From NCBI RefSeq assembly GCF_002056795.1, contig NZ_CP020104.1, positions 2,863,001-2,927,000 of the forward strand: DNA of 64,000 nt. The letters run 5' to 3'. This DNA is from Spirosoma aerolatum (GTDB lineage Bacteria; Bacteroidota; Bacteroidia; Cytophagales; Spirosomataceae). Both the position numbers and the translations under genes were made by a program. The notes under the pieces are model-generated. The model saw nothing but the letters and a program-made list of their open reading frames with translations, ran no database searches and had not been told where the DNA came from. The number at the start of each line of letters is the position of its first letter. The stretch's first letter is position 1. This document shows positions 1 to 7,137 of the stretch, piece after piece.

Positions 1-2748
1 TTCTTTGGCGCGGGCGGGTTCTTTTTCATAGTCGTAAAATGCGTATTTCTGCCCCATCGGGCCGGTGGTTTCGTTACGCTGGGTTTTGGTGCCAATACTT
101 GGAATGCCCTGCATAAACGAAAGATCGCCCGATGGAAAAAGAGGTTCGTAATTGTGCCACTGGTCGGTTTTCCAGGCCGGGGTGAAAAGCCGGAAAAACA
201 CATCTTCGTTCTCGGTTGCGACAATAAACGGATTATCGGCTTCGAACCGGCACCAGTACATATTGGCGTGATAGCCTTTGAATTCGGGATAAACCAAGGG
301 TTGTTCACCCGTTTCGGTGTTGTTGTAGGCTTTGCTCCAGACGCCCAGCGTACCACCCTTCAGTCGGTTTTTCCAGACGCGGTAGGGACCTTTCCCCATC
401 CACTTAACCGCCTTCATTTTGTCTTCCGGGAACGAGAAATTGACCCCATTCATAAAGGTGAAATAGGCATTCGGGAAATAGCGCACCCGCATCTTTACCC
501 AACCCGATGGATAGATGGTCCATTGCAGGGTATTGAAAGCCGTTTTTCGGTCGAAGGTCGATTCGATGATGATATTTTTGCCGTCGCTTCGCTGGGTGAA
601 GTGGCTGAAGTTCGTAACGGCTTCCTGCAAAATAGGCCCGTTGGTTAGTAGAATGTTTCCGTTGGCATTCGAAACCTGACGTAGTATGCCGTTCTTCCGG
701 CTGATTGACAGGCGAATACCATTCGCTGTTACGGTATAGAGTGAATCGGTTTCGCTGAGCGTTACACTACCCGAACCTTCGGTGTTGACCATTGTGGCCG
801 CAAACTTATCGGGTAACGTAATCGGGAAGCTCCAGGTAAACAGTTCGCGATGGAACGGGTCCGTTGCTGTAATGTACAACAGATCGTAGGTCGTCCAGTC
901 GGTGGGGAGAGTTGCTTTCAATACGCCTTTTTCCAGCGGTTTCAGGTTGGGGGCAGCCACCGAAAACGGTTTGCCCGCGCTGTATGAACCTCCGACTTTG
1001 ACTAATTTCCCGGTAAACGAGCACTGATTGAGATTAGTAAAATGGTAGCGGTTTTCGACCGGGAACGTACCATCGAAGGTGGGGGTAATTTCCCGACGTT
1101 CCAGCCGGATGGGCGACCAGACTTCTTTGACCGTAAAAAAGCTCCCTTCCTTTTCGCGGTATGGCCCCACAATGCCATCGGCCCCACGATTGCCGTCGGT
1201 ATCGAGCAGGCCTTTTCCTCTATTCCGGTCGGTACGGACAATGCCCTGATCGGCAAAATCCCACAGGAAACCACCGGCTGCGAGCGGTTCGTGCCACATC
1301 GCTTCCCAATAATCGTCCAGACCAGCGCCGTGCCCGCCATCGTACAAACCGTGCAGAAACTCGGTGGGTAAGGTAATCGAATGGCCGAGGTTATAATTGC
1401 CAATGCCGTAGTTGTATTCGCGGTAATGCTGCGTATCGAAGCCGTTGAAATCTTCCCAGGCGTGTAGCAAGTGGCGTTTCTGAATGTCTTTCTGGGCGAA
1501 AAGCGGATCTAGCTCTCGATTGTGTCCACCTTCGTTGCCGTTGATCCAGAGTATGACCGATGGGTGATTAACATCGTGACGAATGAGTTCGTGCAGGAGT
1601 TTGGTGCCGGTGGGCGTGTCGTAATGCCCGTGCCAGCCCGCCAGTTCATCGAATACAAACAACCCCAGCGAATCGCAGACATCCAGAAAATGATCGTCGG
1701 GTGGGTAGTGCGACATTCGGACGGCGTTCATGTTCATGTCTTTCATCAGGTTGACATCCAGAACACTGATCGATTTACTCAGCGTTCGTCCCGATGTTGG
1801 CCAGAACGAGTGTCGGTTTACGCCCTTCAGTTTGATTTTGGTGCCATTGACGTAGATGCCATCCCGCTGCCGAACTTCTACTGTGCGGAAGCCAAAGGTT
1901 TGCGTAACGACGTGGACGGTCTTTCCGCCCTGTTGCAAGCGACATTCAACTTTATAGCGGTTCGGCGTTTCGGAGGTCCACAAAAGCGGATTGGCGATGG
2001 TTTTGGTCAGCGTGATCTGTTGAACACCTGCGCCAATCTTGGTCGTGAAGGGCGTGCCCACTTTTTGACCGGCCATCGTGTAGATTTGGGCAGTTAGGTC
2101 GGCGGGTTTGTTGTTGCCCTGAATCTGTAACTGAGCCGTAAATGTTCCATTGGCTTTGGCGTCGATGGCTACGTGAGCGATGTGTTCGGTTGGGAGAATT
2201 TCCAGATAAACAGGCCGGAAAATACCCCCGAAAATCCAGAAGTCCCCTTTACGTTCGGCGTCGTTTACCGACGGGTTGGCCGAATGTTTCGAGACGGTAG
2301 CTTCGAGTAAATTGCTGGTGCCGTAGTTCAGTAGCGAGGATACCTCGTAGTCGAAGGCGTAGTACGAACCCTGGTGAATGGCTCCGGCCGATTTGCCGTT
2401 AATTTTTATGTCGGCGTCGGTCATTACGCCCTCAAACACCAGATTCACGTGTTTCCCTTTCCAGGCTGCCGGTGCCTGAAATTCGTATTTGTAAAGCCCC
2501 TGTTCCTTGCCTTTCGCACTGTCTTTGTTGAACCCGTAGTTGTATTTCCCGAACCCCTGCAACTCCCAGTTCGATGGTACCGGAATAGTTGTCCATCGGC
2601 CCGAATTCTGTCCGGCAGTGCAGTAGAAATGCCAGTTTACAGTATGATCATTCCCCGTTCCCGATAGGTAGCGCCGTTCGGTCTGCTGCGCCGTAGCAAG
2701 CCGAGCGAGTGTGAGAAGTGCTATAACAAAGAATACGCTTATTTTCAC
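1..2748 (-). CDS. Secreted GH2 beta-galactosidase, 3' end off the window
   Basis: Reading from a GTG at 2748 leftwards gives 916 codons without a stop, so the C-terminus lies outside the window. The start is fixed by a GTGA overlap with the stop of the upstream gene. Residues 1-21 form a signal peptide ending in TAQ, followed by a GH2 sugar-binding fold (IPVPSNWELQGFG). The catalytic barrel shows the acid/base motif WINGNEGGHN (near plus-strand 1540) and a TEFLHG segment carrying the likely nucleophile Glu. These are GH2 LacZ-type features. Predicted role: removal of terminal beta-galactose from plant or microbial glycans outside the cytoplasm. It is the last gene of a three-glycosidase operon. 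The family is clear; the exact linkage is not. Confidence 0.9.
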   Translation of the reverse strand, partial: MKISVFFVIALLTLARLATAQQTERRYLSGTGNDHTVNWHFYCTAGQNSGRWTTIPVPSNWELQGFGKYNYGFNKDSAKGKEQGLYKYEFQAPAAWKGKHVNLVFEGVMTDADIKINGKSAGAIHQGSYYAFDYEVSSLLNYGTSNLLEATVSKHSANPSVNDAERKGDFWIFGGIFRPVYLEILPTEHIAHVAIDAKANGTFTAQLQIQGNNKPADLTAQIYTMAGQKVGTPFTTKIGAGVQQITLTKTIANPLLWTSETPNRYKVECRLQQGGKTVHVVTQTFGFRTVEVRQRDGIYVNGTKIKLKGVNRHSFWPTSGRTLSKSISVLDVNLMKDMNMNAVRMSHYPPDDHFLDVCDSLGLFVFDELAGWHGHYDTPTGTKLLHELIRHDVNHPSVILWINGNEGGHNRELDPLFAQKDIQKRHLLHAWEDFNGFDTQHYREYNYGIGNYNLGHSITLPTEFLHGLYDGGHGAGLDDYWEAMWHEPLAAGGFLWDFADQGIVRTDRNRGKGLLDTDGNRGADGIVGPYREKEGSFFTVKEVWSPIRLERREITPTFDGTFPVENRYHFTNLNQCSFTGKLVKVGGSYSAGKPFSVAAPNLKPLEKGVLKATLPTDWTTYDLLYITATDPFHRELFTWSFPITLPDKFAATMVNTEGSGSVTLSETDSLYTVTANGIRLSISRKNGILRQVSNANGNILLTNGPILQEAVTNFSHFTQRSDGKNIIIESTFDRKTAFNTLQWTIYPSGWVKMRVRYFPNAYFTFMNGVNFSFPEDKMKAVKWMGKGPYRVWKNRLKGGTLGVWSKAYNNTETGEQPLVYPEFKGYHANMYWCRFEADNPFIVATENEDVFFRLFTPAWKTDQWHNYEPLFPSGDLSFMQGIPSIGTKTQRNETTGPMGQKYAFYDYEKEPARAKE

Positions 2749-3647
2749 TTTACTAATCGTTTCAAAATCTTTCGTTTCGCTTTAAAAATCGTACCGTGTT
2801 TATGGCCTTCAGGAACGGAAATTTCTGACTTTATATCCGTAAAGGTTTTGAAATCGCGCGTTCGGACGGCGTCGTAGGTTTTGTCCTGATACGAATCGAA
2901 GTAGATCAGCCAATCGTTGCCAACTTTGGCAACGGACGGGCCTTCGGTGAATTTTTTGGTGAAGGGAGCTGATACATTGGTGTATGGCCCGGTTGCCTGC
3001 GAGCCAAACGCCACTTTGAGGTTGCGCTCCGGGCGGGTGTTGTCTTTCAGGACTAGTACATAGTCTGAGGGTTTGCGCTTGACAATCACTGCATCGATGA
3101 CACTGAATTTTGGGTCCATAAAGAGATGGGTTGGGGCAAACGTCTGAAAGTCCTTCGTGGTGGTGTAATACATCCGGTGGTTATTGTTCTCCTCTTCCTG
3201 ACCGCGTTCGAATCGGCCGGGAATAGTAGAAGCCCAGCTAATTACGAACTGGTCGGCTACATCGTCGTAAAACAGTTCGGGTGCCCAGACGTTCACGGTG
3301 GTCGGTTCGTATTCCATCACCGGAATAAACCGCTCCGGCGACCAGTGAATCAGGTCTTTCGAATAGGCATAGCCAAACCCTTTATCATCGCGCCAGCTAC
3401 TCGTCCAGACCAGATGGAAGGTGCCATCTTTCCCCTGCGCAATCGACGGGTCGCGCATGACTTTCTGAGTGCCAATTTCGGGTTTGAGAAATGTGCGGTT
3501 CAGGTCCGTCCATTTATAGCCGTCGTAGCTGTATAGAAAGCGTAACCCCTCGCTGGCCGGTTCATGAAACGAACTGAACAGATACACCTCTTTCGTGCAG
3601 GAGCTTAAACTGGCGACGAGGCCAAGCAGGAAAACTAAACGCTTCAT
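2745..3647 (-). CDS. GH43-like five-bladed beta-propeller lipoprotein
   Basis: Encodes 300 residues from the ATG at 3647, which overlaps the previous stop as ATGA; an in-frame start at 3671 would add eight residues before the lipoprotein signal and is less likely. The signal LVASLSSC predicts lipidation at Cys17 or so. The body has the GH43/GH32-type propeller signature: RDPSIAQGKDGTFHLVWTSS, then VWAPELFYDD, a FSVIDA blade and EGPSVAKVGNDWLIYFD, which supply the usual Asp and Glu positions. Members act on arabinan, xylan or related side chains. The first catalytic Asp near the N-terminus is not obvious, so it may be a divergent or non-arabinose enzyme. Flanked by GH140 and GH2 genes in the same operon. 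Confidence 0.75.
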   Translation of the reverse strand: MKRLVFLLGLVASLSSCTKEVYLFSSFHEPASEGLRFLYSYDGYKWTDLNRTFLKPEIGTQKVMRDPSIAQGKDGTFHLVWTSSWRDDKGFGYAYSKDLIHWSPERFIPVMEYEPTTVNVWAPELFYDDVADQFVISWASTIPGRFERGQEEENNNHRMYYTTTKDFQTFAPTHLFMDPKFSVIDAVIVKRKPSDYVLVLKDNTRPERNLKVAFGSQATGPYTNVSAPFTKKFTEGPSVAKVGNDWLIYFDSYQDKTYDAVRTRDFKTFTDIKSEISVPEGHKHGTIFKAKRKILKRLVK

Positions 3648-5062
3648 TTCTTCTGAATGACTAATACCCAATCGTTGCCATTTTTAGGCTCGGCTGGTGG
3701 GTTAAATTCATAAATACCTGTGTTGGTTATGTCGCCAATGGCGGTTGTTTTGCCATCGCGGGGGCTGTACCACGAAGCCGCTACCGTATTGCCGGGCAGT
3801 TTGCCCATATTCAGCCTGATGTTCCGACCCGTGTACGTATAAACCAATGCGTAATCAGGGCCGCGACTGGCGACCAGATAGTCGTATCGATTGCCCTGAT
3901 TGGCGATGAGCGACTGATCGGGAATGCGGTCGAAAAAGGAGTACCTGAGCAGCAGGCTTTTCAGGTGAATCATCTGAGAGGCTCCGGGTGCATCAAGGGC
4001 TTTTTTCCAGTCGTCGATAGCGCCGAACGAACTCTTGCTGTCGCCTTTTTTATAGAATTGAAGGACCGAATTGTGCCCATAGGTATAGCCAAACGCGCCC
4101 GCCAGTACCGACCAGTAGCCATAGCGACGCACATCATCGGCTGTCCATCGGGGGCCTTGTAGGTCGTGTAAACCATGCGGAATCTGCTCATACGACGGTT
4201 CGCCATCTATCACGGGCTTGGTTGGTTTTAGCGCCAGATCGGCCTGCATATACCGCCAGTTGTCTTCGCCATAATGCTGTTTATCTTTCGCGGATGTATC
4301 CTGGGCATACGACTTATGACCCGACTGTATCATGTTGAAATCCAGCCAGGGTTCATTATGAAACCACTCCGACGACGACGAACGACCGCGTGGATGAAAG
4401 GTGATCAGGTGAGTTGTGTCGATCCGATTGAGGGTTTGGCCGATGGTTTTCCAGACATCCAGTGAGTCGCTGCCTTTGATGTCACCCCCATCCAGCCAGA
4501 TGATGTTCGGACGGTTTTTGTAGCGGTTTGCGAGGAACTCGGCGTAGGTTTTCGCCCGTTGCTGATCGACCAGTTTGCTCTTAACATTGTTGCCCCAAAG
4601 CGGCACCATCGCTATATAGATGCCCTTTTCAGCAGCTTTGTTGACTACAAAATCAACATGGTCCCAGAAATCGTATTGGGTCGCGTCACTGAAAGAGGCC
4701 CCATCAGTGAGTTTCGGGGTTGCGATGTTTTTATTGATGAGGGCCGAATCACCATATACATTAGCGGCTGCCAGCGTATGCAAAACCATGACCTGCACCA
4801 CATTGAAGCCTTTCTGCTTTCGGTTTTCGAGATATTGTTCGGTTTCGTCGCGCGTCAGTCGGGTAAACAACAGCCAGCCCGTATCGCCCAACCAGAAAAA
4901 GGGTTTGTTAGTACCAATGGCCAGAAATCGGCCATTTTGGGAGATAGAAAGTTTAGGCGAATCGATTTTTTGGGCTTCCCCTGGGCAACCACAGGCCAGA
5001 AAGAGGACCAACATAAGGTATACAGGAAACAGGGTTTTAACCAGTGGGTTTAGCATGTACAA
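3644..5062 (-). CDS. GH140-like secreted glycosidase (DUF4038 barrel plus collagen-binding-like domain)
   Basis: 472 residues, the usual size for the DUF4038/GH140 family. An N-terminal hydrophobic signal ends in LFLACGC, so it may be a lipoprotein. The barrel begins NGRFLAIGTNKPFFWLGDTG, a family hallmark, and continues with GFNVVQVMVLHTL, WGNN and NIIWLDGGD (probable catalytic acid region). The C-terminal segment from about residue 385 (DYALVYTYTGRNIRLNMGKL and SWYSPRDGKTT) is the PF12904-type beta domain normally paired with it. The characterised GH140 from Bacteroides thetaiotaomicron is an apiosidase acting on rhamnogalacturonan II; apiose specificity here is inference from family only. 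First gene of the operon, divergent from the DeoR regulator. A second in-frame start lies two codons in. Confidence 0.8.
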   Translation of the reverse strand: MYMLNPLVKTLFPVYLMLVLFLACGCPGEAQKIDSPKLSISQNGRFLAIGTNKPFFWLGDTGWLLFTRLTRDETEQYLENRKQKGFNVVQVMVLHTLAAANVYGDSALINKNIATPKLTDGASFSDATQYDFWDHVDFVVNKAAEKGIYIAMVPLWGNNVKSKLVDQQRAKTYAEFLANRYKNRPNIIWLDGGDIKGSDSLDVWKTIGQTLNRIDTTHLITFHPRGRSSSSEWFHNEPWLDFNMIQSGHKSYAQDTSAKDKQHYGEDNWRYMQADLALKPTKPVIDGEPSYEQIPHGLHDLQGPRWTADDVRRYGYWSVLAGAFGYTYGHNSVLQFYKKGDSKSSFGAIDDWKKALDAPGASQMIHLKSLLLRYSFFDRIPDQSLIANQGNRYDYLVASRGPDYALVYTYTGRNIRLNMGKLPGNTVAASWYSPRDGKTTAIGDITNTGIYEFNPPAEPKNGNDWVLVIQKK

Positions 5063-5172
5063 AGAATGAGATTTTCCTGTCCGGTAACTTGTATGATTTT
5101 TTCGGCGGTTTGTATGATTTTAGCAACGTGCCTAATGCGTTCCGATTAGCCGTTTTCGGTTTAGAGTGGGGG

Positions 5173-5202
5173 GCTATGGTTCGTTGATAGACGAAGGAAC
5201 AG
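5173..5202 (+). repeat. 30-bp direct repeat, copy 1 (dyad TTCGT-N6-ACGAA)
   Basis: Identical over 30 bases to the copy at 5238-5267. The core is an inverted repeat with 5-bp arms and a 6-bp spacer, the size range expected of a dimeric regulator half-site pair. Confidence 0.85.
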
Positions 5203-5237
5203 CCTTGAGCTTTTGCCGTTTTTGCAGCGTAGCAGTT

Positions 5238-5267
5238 GCTATGGTTCGTTGATAGACGAAGGAACAG
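5238..5267 (+). repeat. 30-bp direct repeat, copy 2
   Basis: Second perfect copy of the repeat at 5173-5202. It ends about 65 bp before the proposed -7 box of the DeoR gene. Confidence 0.85.
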
Positions 5268-5366
5268 GACTAATGCGCTGAGCTTGTGTCGATGGCCTCA
5301 CCAGATTGCCGAAGGAAATGATTCTTTTCTTTACTTTTGATTGTTTTCGATATGAAAGAAGTCAGT

Positions 5367-6131
5367 ATGCTGCCGAACCAACGCCGGGATAAAATACTCG
5401 AACTGTTAAAGGAAGACGGATCTGCCAAGGTGGTCGACCTGGCCCGGATCTTCAAAGTGACCGAAGTGACGATTCGTCAGGACCTGGAGAAACTGGAAAA
5501 AGACGGTCTGGTCATTAAAGAACATGGGGGCGCTTATCTGAAAAACGTCGAAGATCAGGTGCGTACGTTTTCGCTCGGCAATCAGGAGAATATTGATAAG
5601 AAAGAAGCCATTGCCAACAAATGCCTGGAGTTTATCGAAAGTGGCGACAGCATCATTCTGGACTCCGGTTCGACAACGACCGAGATCGCTAAAAAGCTGC
5701 TGGGCTACAAAAACCTGACAGTCATCACCAACGCCCTGAATATCGCGCTAATTCTGGGAGCCGAACCCGGTATTGAGGTGATTATGACCGGGGGTGAATT
5801 CAAACCGCCTACCTTGTCGCTGACCGGGCAGAAAGCCGCCGATTTTTTCAAGGGAATCAACGTGCAGAAGTTGTTTCTGGCTACGGCGGGTATCTCGCTC
5901 AAATCGGGACTGACCTATCCGAGTATCAGTGATCTGGTCGTCAAAAAAGCGATGATCGACGCGGCCGACACGACCTATCTGGTCGCTGATTCGACCAAGA
6001 TCGGTAAAAGCGCTTTCGCCAGTCTGGGCGCGTTGTCGCTGATTGATTACATCATTACGGATGCGGGTATCGAAGAGAAACACAAGCAGGTGTTTCACGA
6101 CAACGAAATCGAGCTGATAATTGCTACCTAG
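5367..6131 (+). CDS. DeoR/GlpR-family transcriptional regulator
   Basis: 254 residues from the ATG at 5367. This start matches the family (MLPNQRRDKILELL) and has a purine-rich GAAAGAAG just upstream; ATG 5352 and TTG 5337 are in-frame alternatives. Residues 1-60 form a winged helix (AKVVDLARIFKVTEVTIRQDLEKL), with the classic VKEHGGAY-type junction. The rest is the DeoR sensor fold (DSGSTTTEIAKKL, VITNALNIA, LADSTKIG), which in this family binds phosphorylated sugars. It is transcribed away from the GH140-GH43-GH2 operon, which it most likely represses until a sugar phosphate appears. The 30-bp repeats upstream are candidate operators. Confidence 0.92.
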   Translation: MLPNQRRDKILELLKEDGSAKVVDLARIFKVTEVTIRQDLEKLEKDGLVIKEHGGAYLKNVEDQVRTFSLGNQENIDKKEAIANKCLEFIESGDSIILDSGSTTTEIAKKLLGYKNLTVITNALNIALILGAEPGIEVIMTGGEFKPPTLSLTGQKAADFFKGINVQKLFLATAGISLKSGLTYPSISDLVVKKAMIDAADTTYLVADSTKIGKSAFASLGALSLIDYIITDAGIEEKHKQVFHDNEIELIIAT

Positions 6132-6157
6132 GGAGTACGTTTTTCTGACAGGATTTA

Positions 6158-6184
6158 CAGGATTCTTCCCGGTAGATAATCCTG
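6158..6184 (+). terminator. Weak hairpin after the DeoR gene
   Basis: CAGGATT pairs with AATCCTG across a 13-nt loop, within a stretch resembling a known ACAGGATTTACAGGAT-type intergenic repeat. There is no T-run, so this could be only a repeat. Confidence 0.3.
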
Positions 6185-6301
6185 TATCTACAAGAGGCTA
6201 CTGGCTGTCTAAATGCCTTGTTGGTTAATTTCTCTGGTTTTTTTTGTCATTCTGCTTTCTGTCGTTCCTCGGAATGATAGAAAACTTAAATTACGCTGTA
6301 A

Positions 6302-6724
6302 CTACATCCGGTAGGGGACGTTTTTTACCAATTTCAAATTGTTCAATTCCTGGATGACAATTACATTTTGCCGGGGGACTATTTCCCGGTCAATCCAGTT
6401 TTGTACGCGTGATGGCTTAAAATTATAGAGTCGACAGTAATCGGCGATGGTAACCCACTCACCCAGAATATATTCTTTCCCCTCGTAAGTAATTTTCCCT
6501 TTTTGGCTGAGAATCAGATTGGCTTTTTCGGTTAATGCATCGAGCGTGTTGACTCGTTCTGCCAGTTTAGACTCAAAATAGGGTTTCATAAACTGACGAA
6601 TTTCGTTTCGTTGGTCAATTGGCAATGACCCTAGAAATTGCTGATAGTCAGCAAGGACTATCTTGCGCTCCTCGCGCGAGGTGGCTTTCGTATAACGCTC
6701 TAAATAATTTTTTGCTTCTTCCAT
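6302..6724 (-). CDS. Unknown 140-residue protein with helix-turn-helix-like C-terminus
   Basis: I do not recognise the family. Residues 1-75 are charged and helical (REERKIVLADYQQFLG, FESKLAERVNTLDALTEKANLI). The C-terminal half (ILGEWVTIADYCRLYNFKPS then RVQNWIDREIVPRQNV) looks like a short MerR/excisionase-type winged helix: a VTIADYCRLY helix, a turn, and a recognition-like helix followed by a small wing. No signal peptide. It follows the 60-residue gene at 6740-6922 by 15 bp and is probably co-transcribed. The pair could be a small regulatory or plasmid-derived module; no function is assigned. Confidence 0.6.
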   Translation of the reverse strand: MEEAKNYLERYTKATSREERKIVLADYQQFLGSLPIDQRNEIRQFMKPYFESKLAERVNTLDALTEKANLILSQKGKITYEGKEYILGEWVTIADYCRLYNFKPSRVQNWIDREIVPRQNVIVIQELNNLKLVKNVPYRM

Positions 6725-6739
6725 AGATCAACTAAGGAT

Positions 6740-6922
6740 TTAAAGTTCGCTTAAACGTTCATTGATCTTTTTAAGGGTATCTCGATAATTGGCAGCTTTC
6801 CTGACAAGAAATTGAAATTGATCATCATCTTCATCTACGCCCCACCATATCATCTCTTCTAGTTGCTCCAATTGCTCTTCCATATTGCGTTTTAAGTCAA
6901 GCAATACTTCTTTTTCAGTCAT
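6740..6922 (-). CDS. Unknown 60-residue coiled-coil protein
   Basis: From the ATG at 6922 the product is 60 residues, highly charged, with heptad-like spacing (VLLDLKRNMEEQLEQLEEMI and YRDTLKKINERLSEL) around an acidic DEDDDQF turn, so a helical hairpin is likely. The open frame extends to 6955, but those extra 11 residues are written by the inverted-repeat element at 6934-7074, so the inner ATG was preferred. It lies 15 bp upstream of the 140-residue gene. No homologue is recognised; it could be an antitoxin-like partner, but nothing in the sequence proves this. Confidence 0.5.
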   Translation of the reverse strand: MTEKEVLLDLKRNMEEQLEQLEEMIWWGVDEDDDQFQFLVRKAANYRDTLKKINERLSEL

Positions 6923-6933
6923 ACTGAATACAT

Positions 6934-7074
6934 TGTAAACTAAATTTTCTGTCATTCCGACGCAGGAGGAATCTTCGGGATAGAAAAAAAGACGATACTC
7001 ATCCGAAGGTTCCCGCTCCGGCGGCCCGGTCGTTCCTCGGAAGGACAGAAAAATGCCAGAAAATTTAGTTTACA
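6934..7074. repeat. 141-bp element with perfect 18-bp terminal inverted repeats
   Basis: The ends TGTAAACTAAATTTTCTG (6934-6951) and its exact complement (7057-7074) bracket a decayed TGTCATTCCGA/TCTTCGG palindrome of the kind found elsewhere in the window. It looks like a MITE or a nested repeat. It lies directly at the 5' end of the 60-residue gene and may carry its promoter. Confidence 0.7.
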
Positions 7075-7137
7075 GTGCACTGAAGGGCATTAGTGCATCA
7101 AAGATATAGTTTGTGTAATTACTTCACAAGATATAGC

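Larger units (their letters stand above)
5063..5366. promoter_or_regulatory. Divergent control region with two 30-bp direct repeats
   Basis: This region separates the glycosidase operon from the DeoR gene. It holds two identical 30-bp repeats at 5173-5202 and 5238-5267, 65 bp apart start to start. Each contains the dyad TTCGT-TGATAG-ACGAA. A TACTTTTG box at 5332-5339 fits the Bacteroidota -7 element and would give a leader of about 20 nt for the DeoR start at 5367. The repeats are good candidates for regulator binding sites; this is inference from position and symmetry. Confidence 0.5.
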
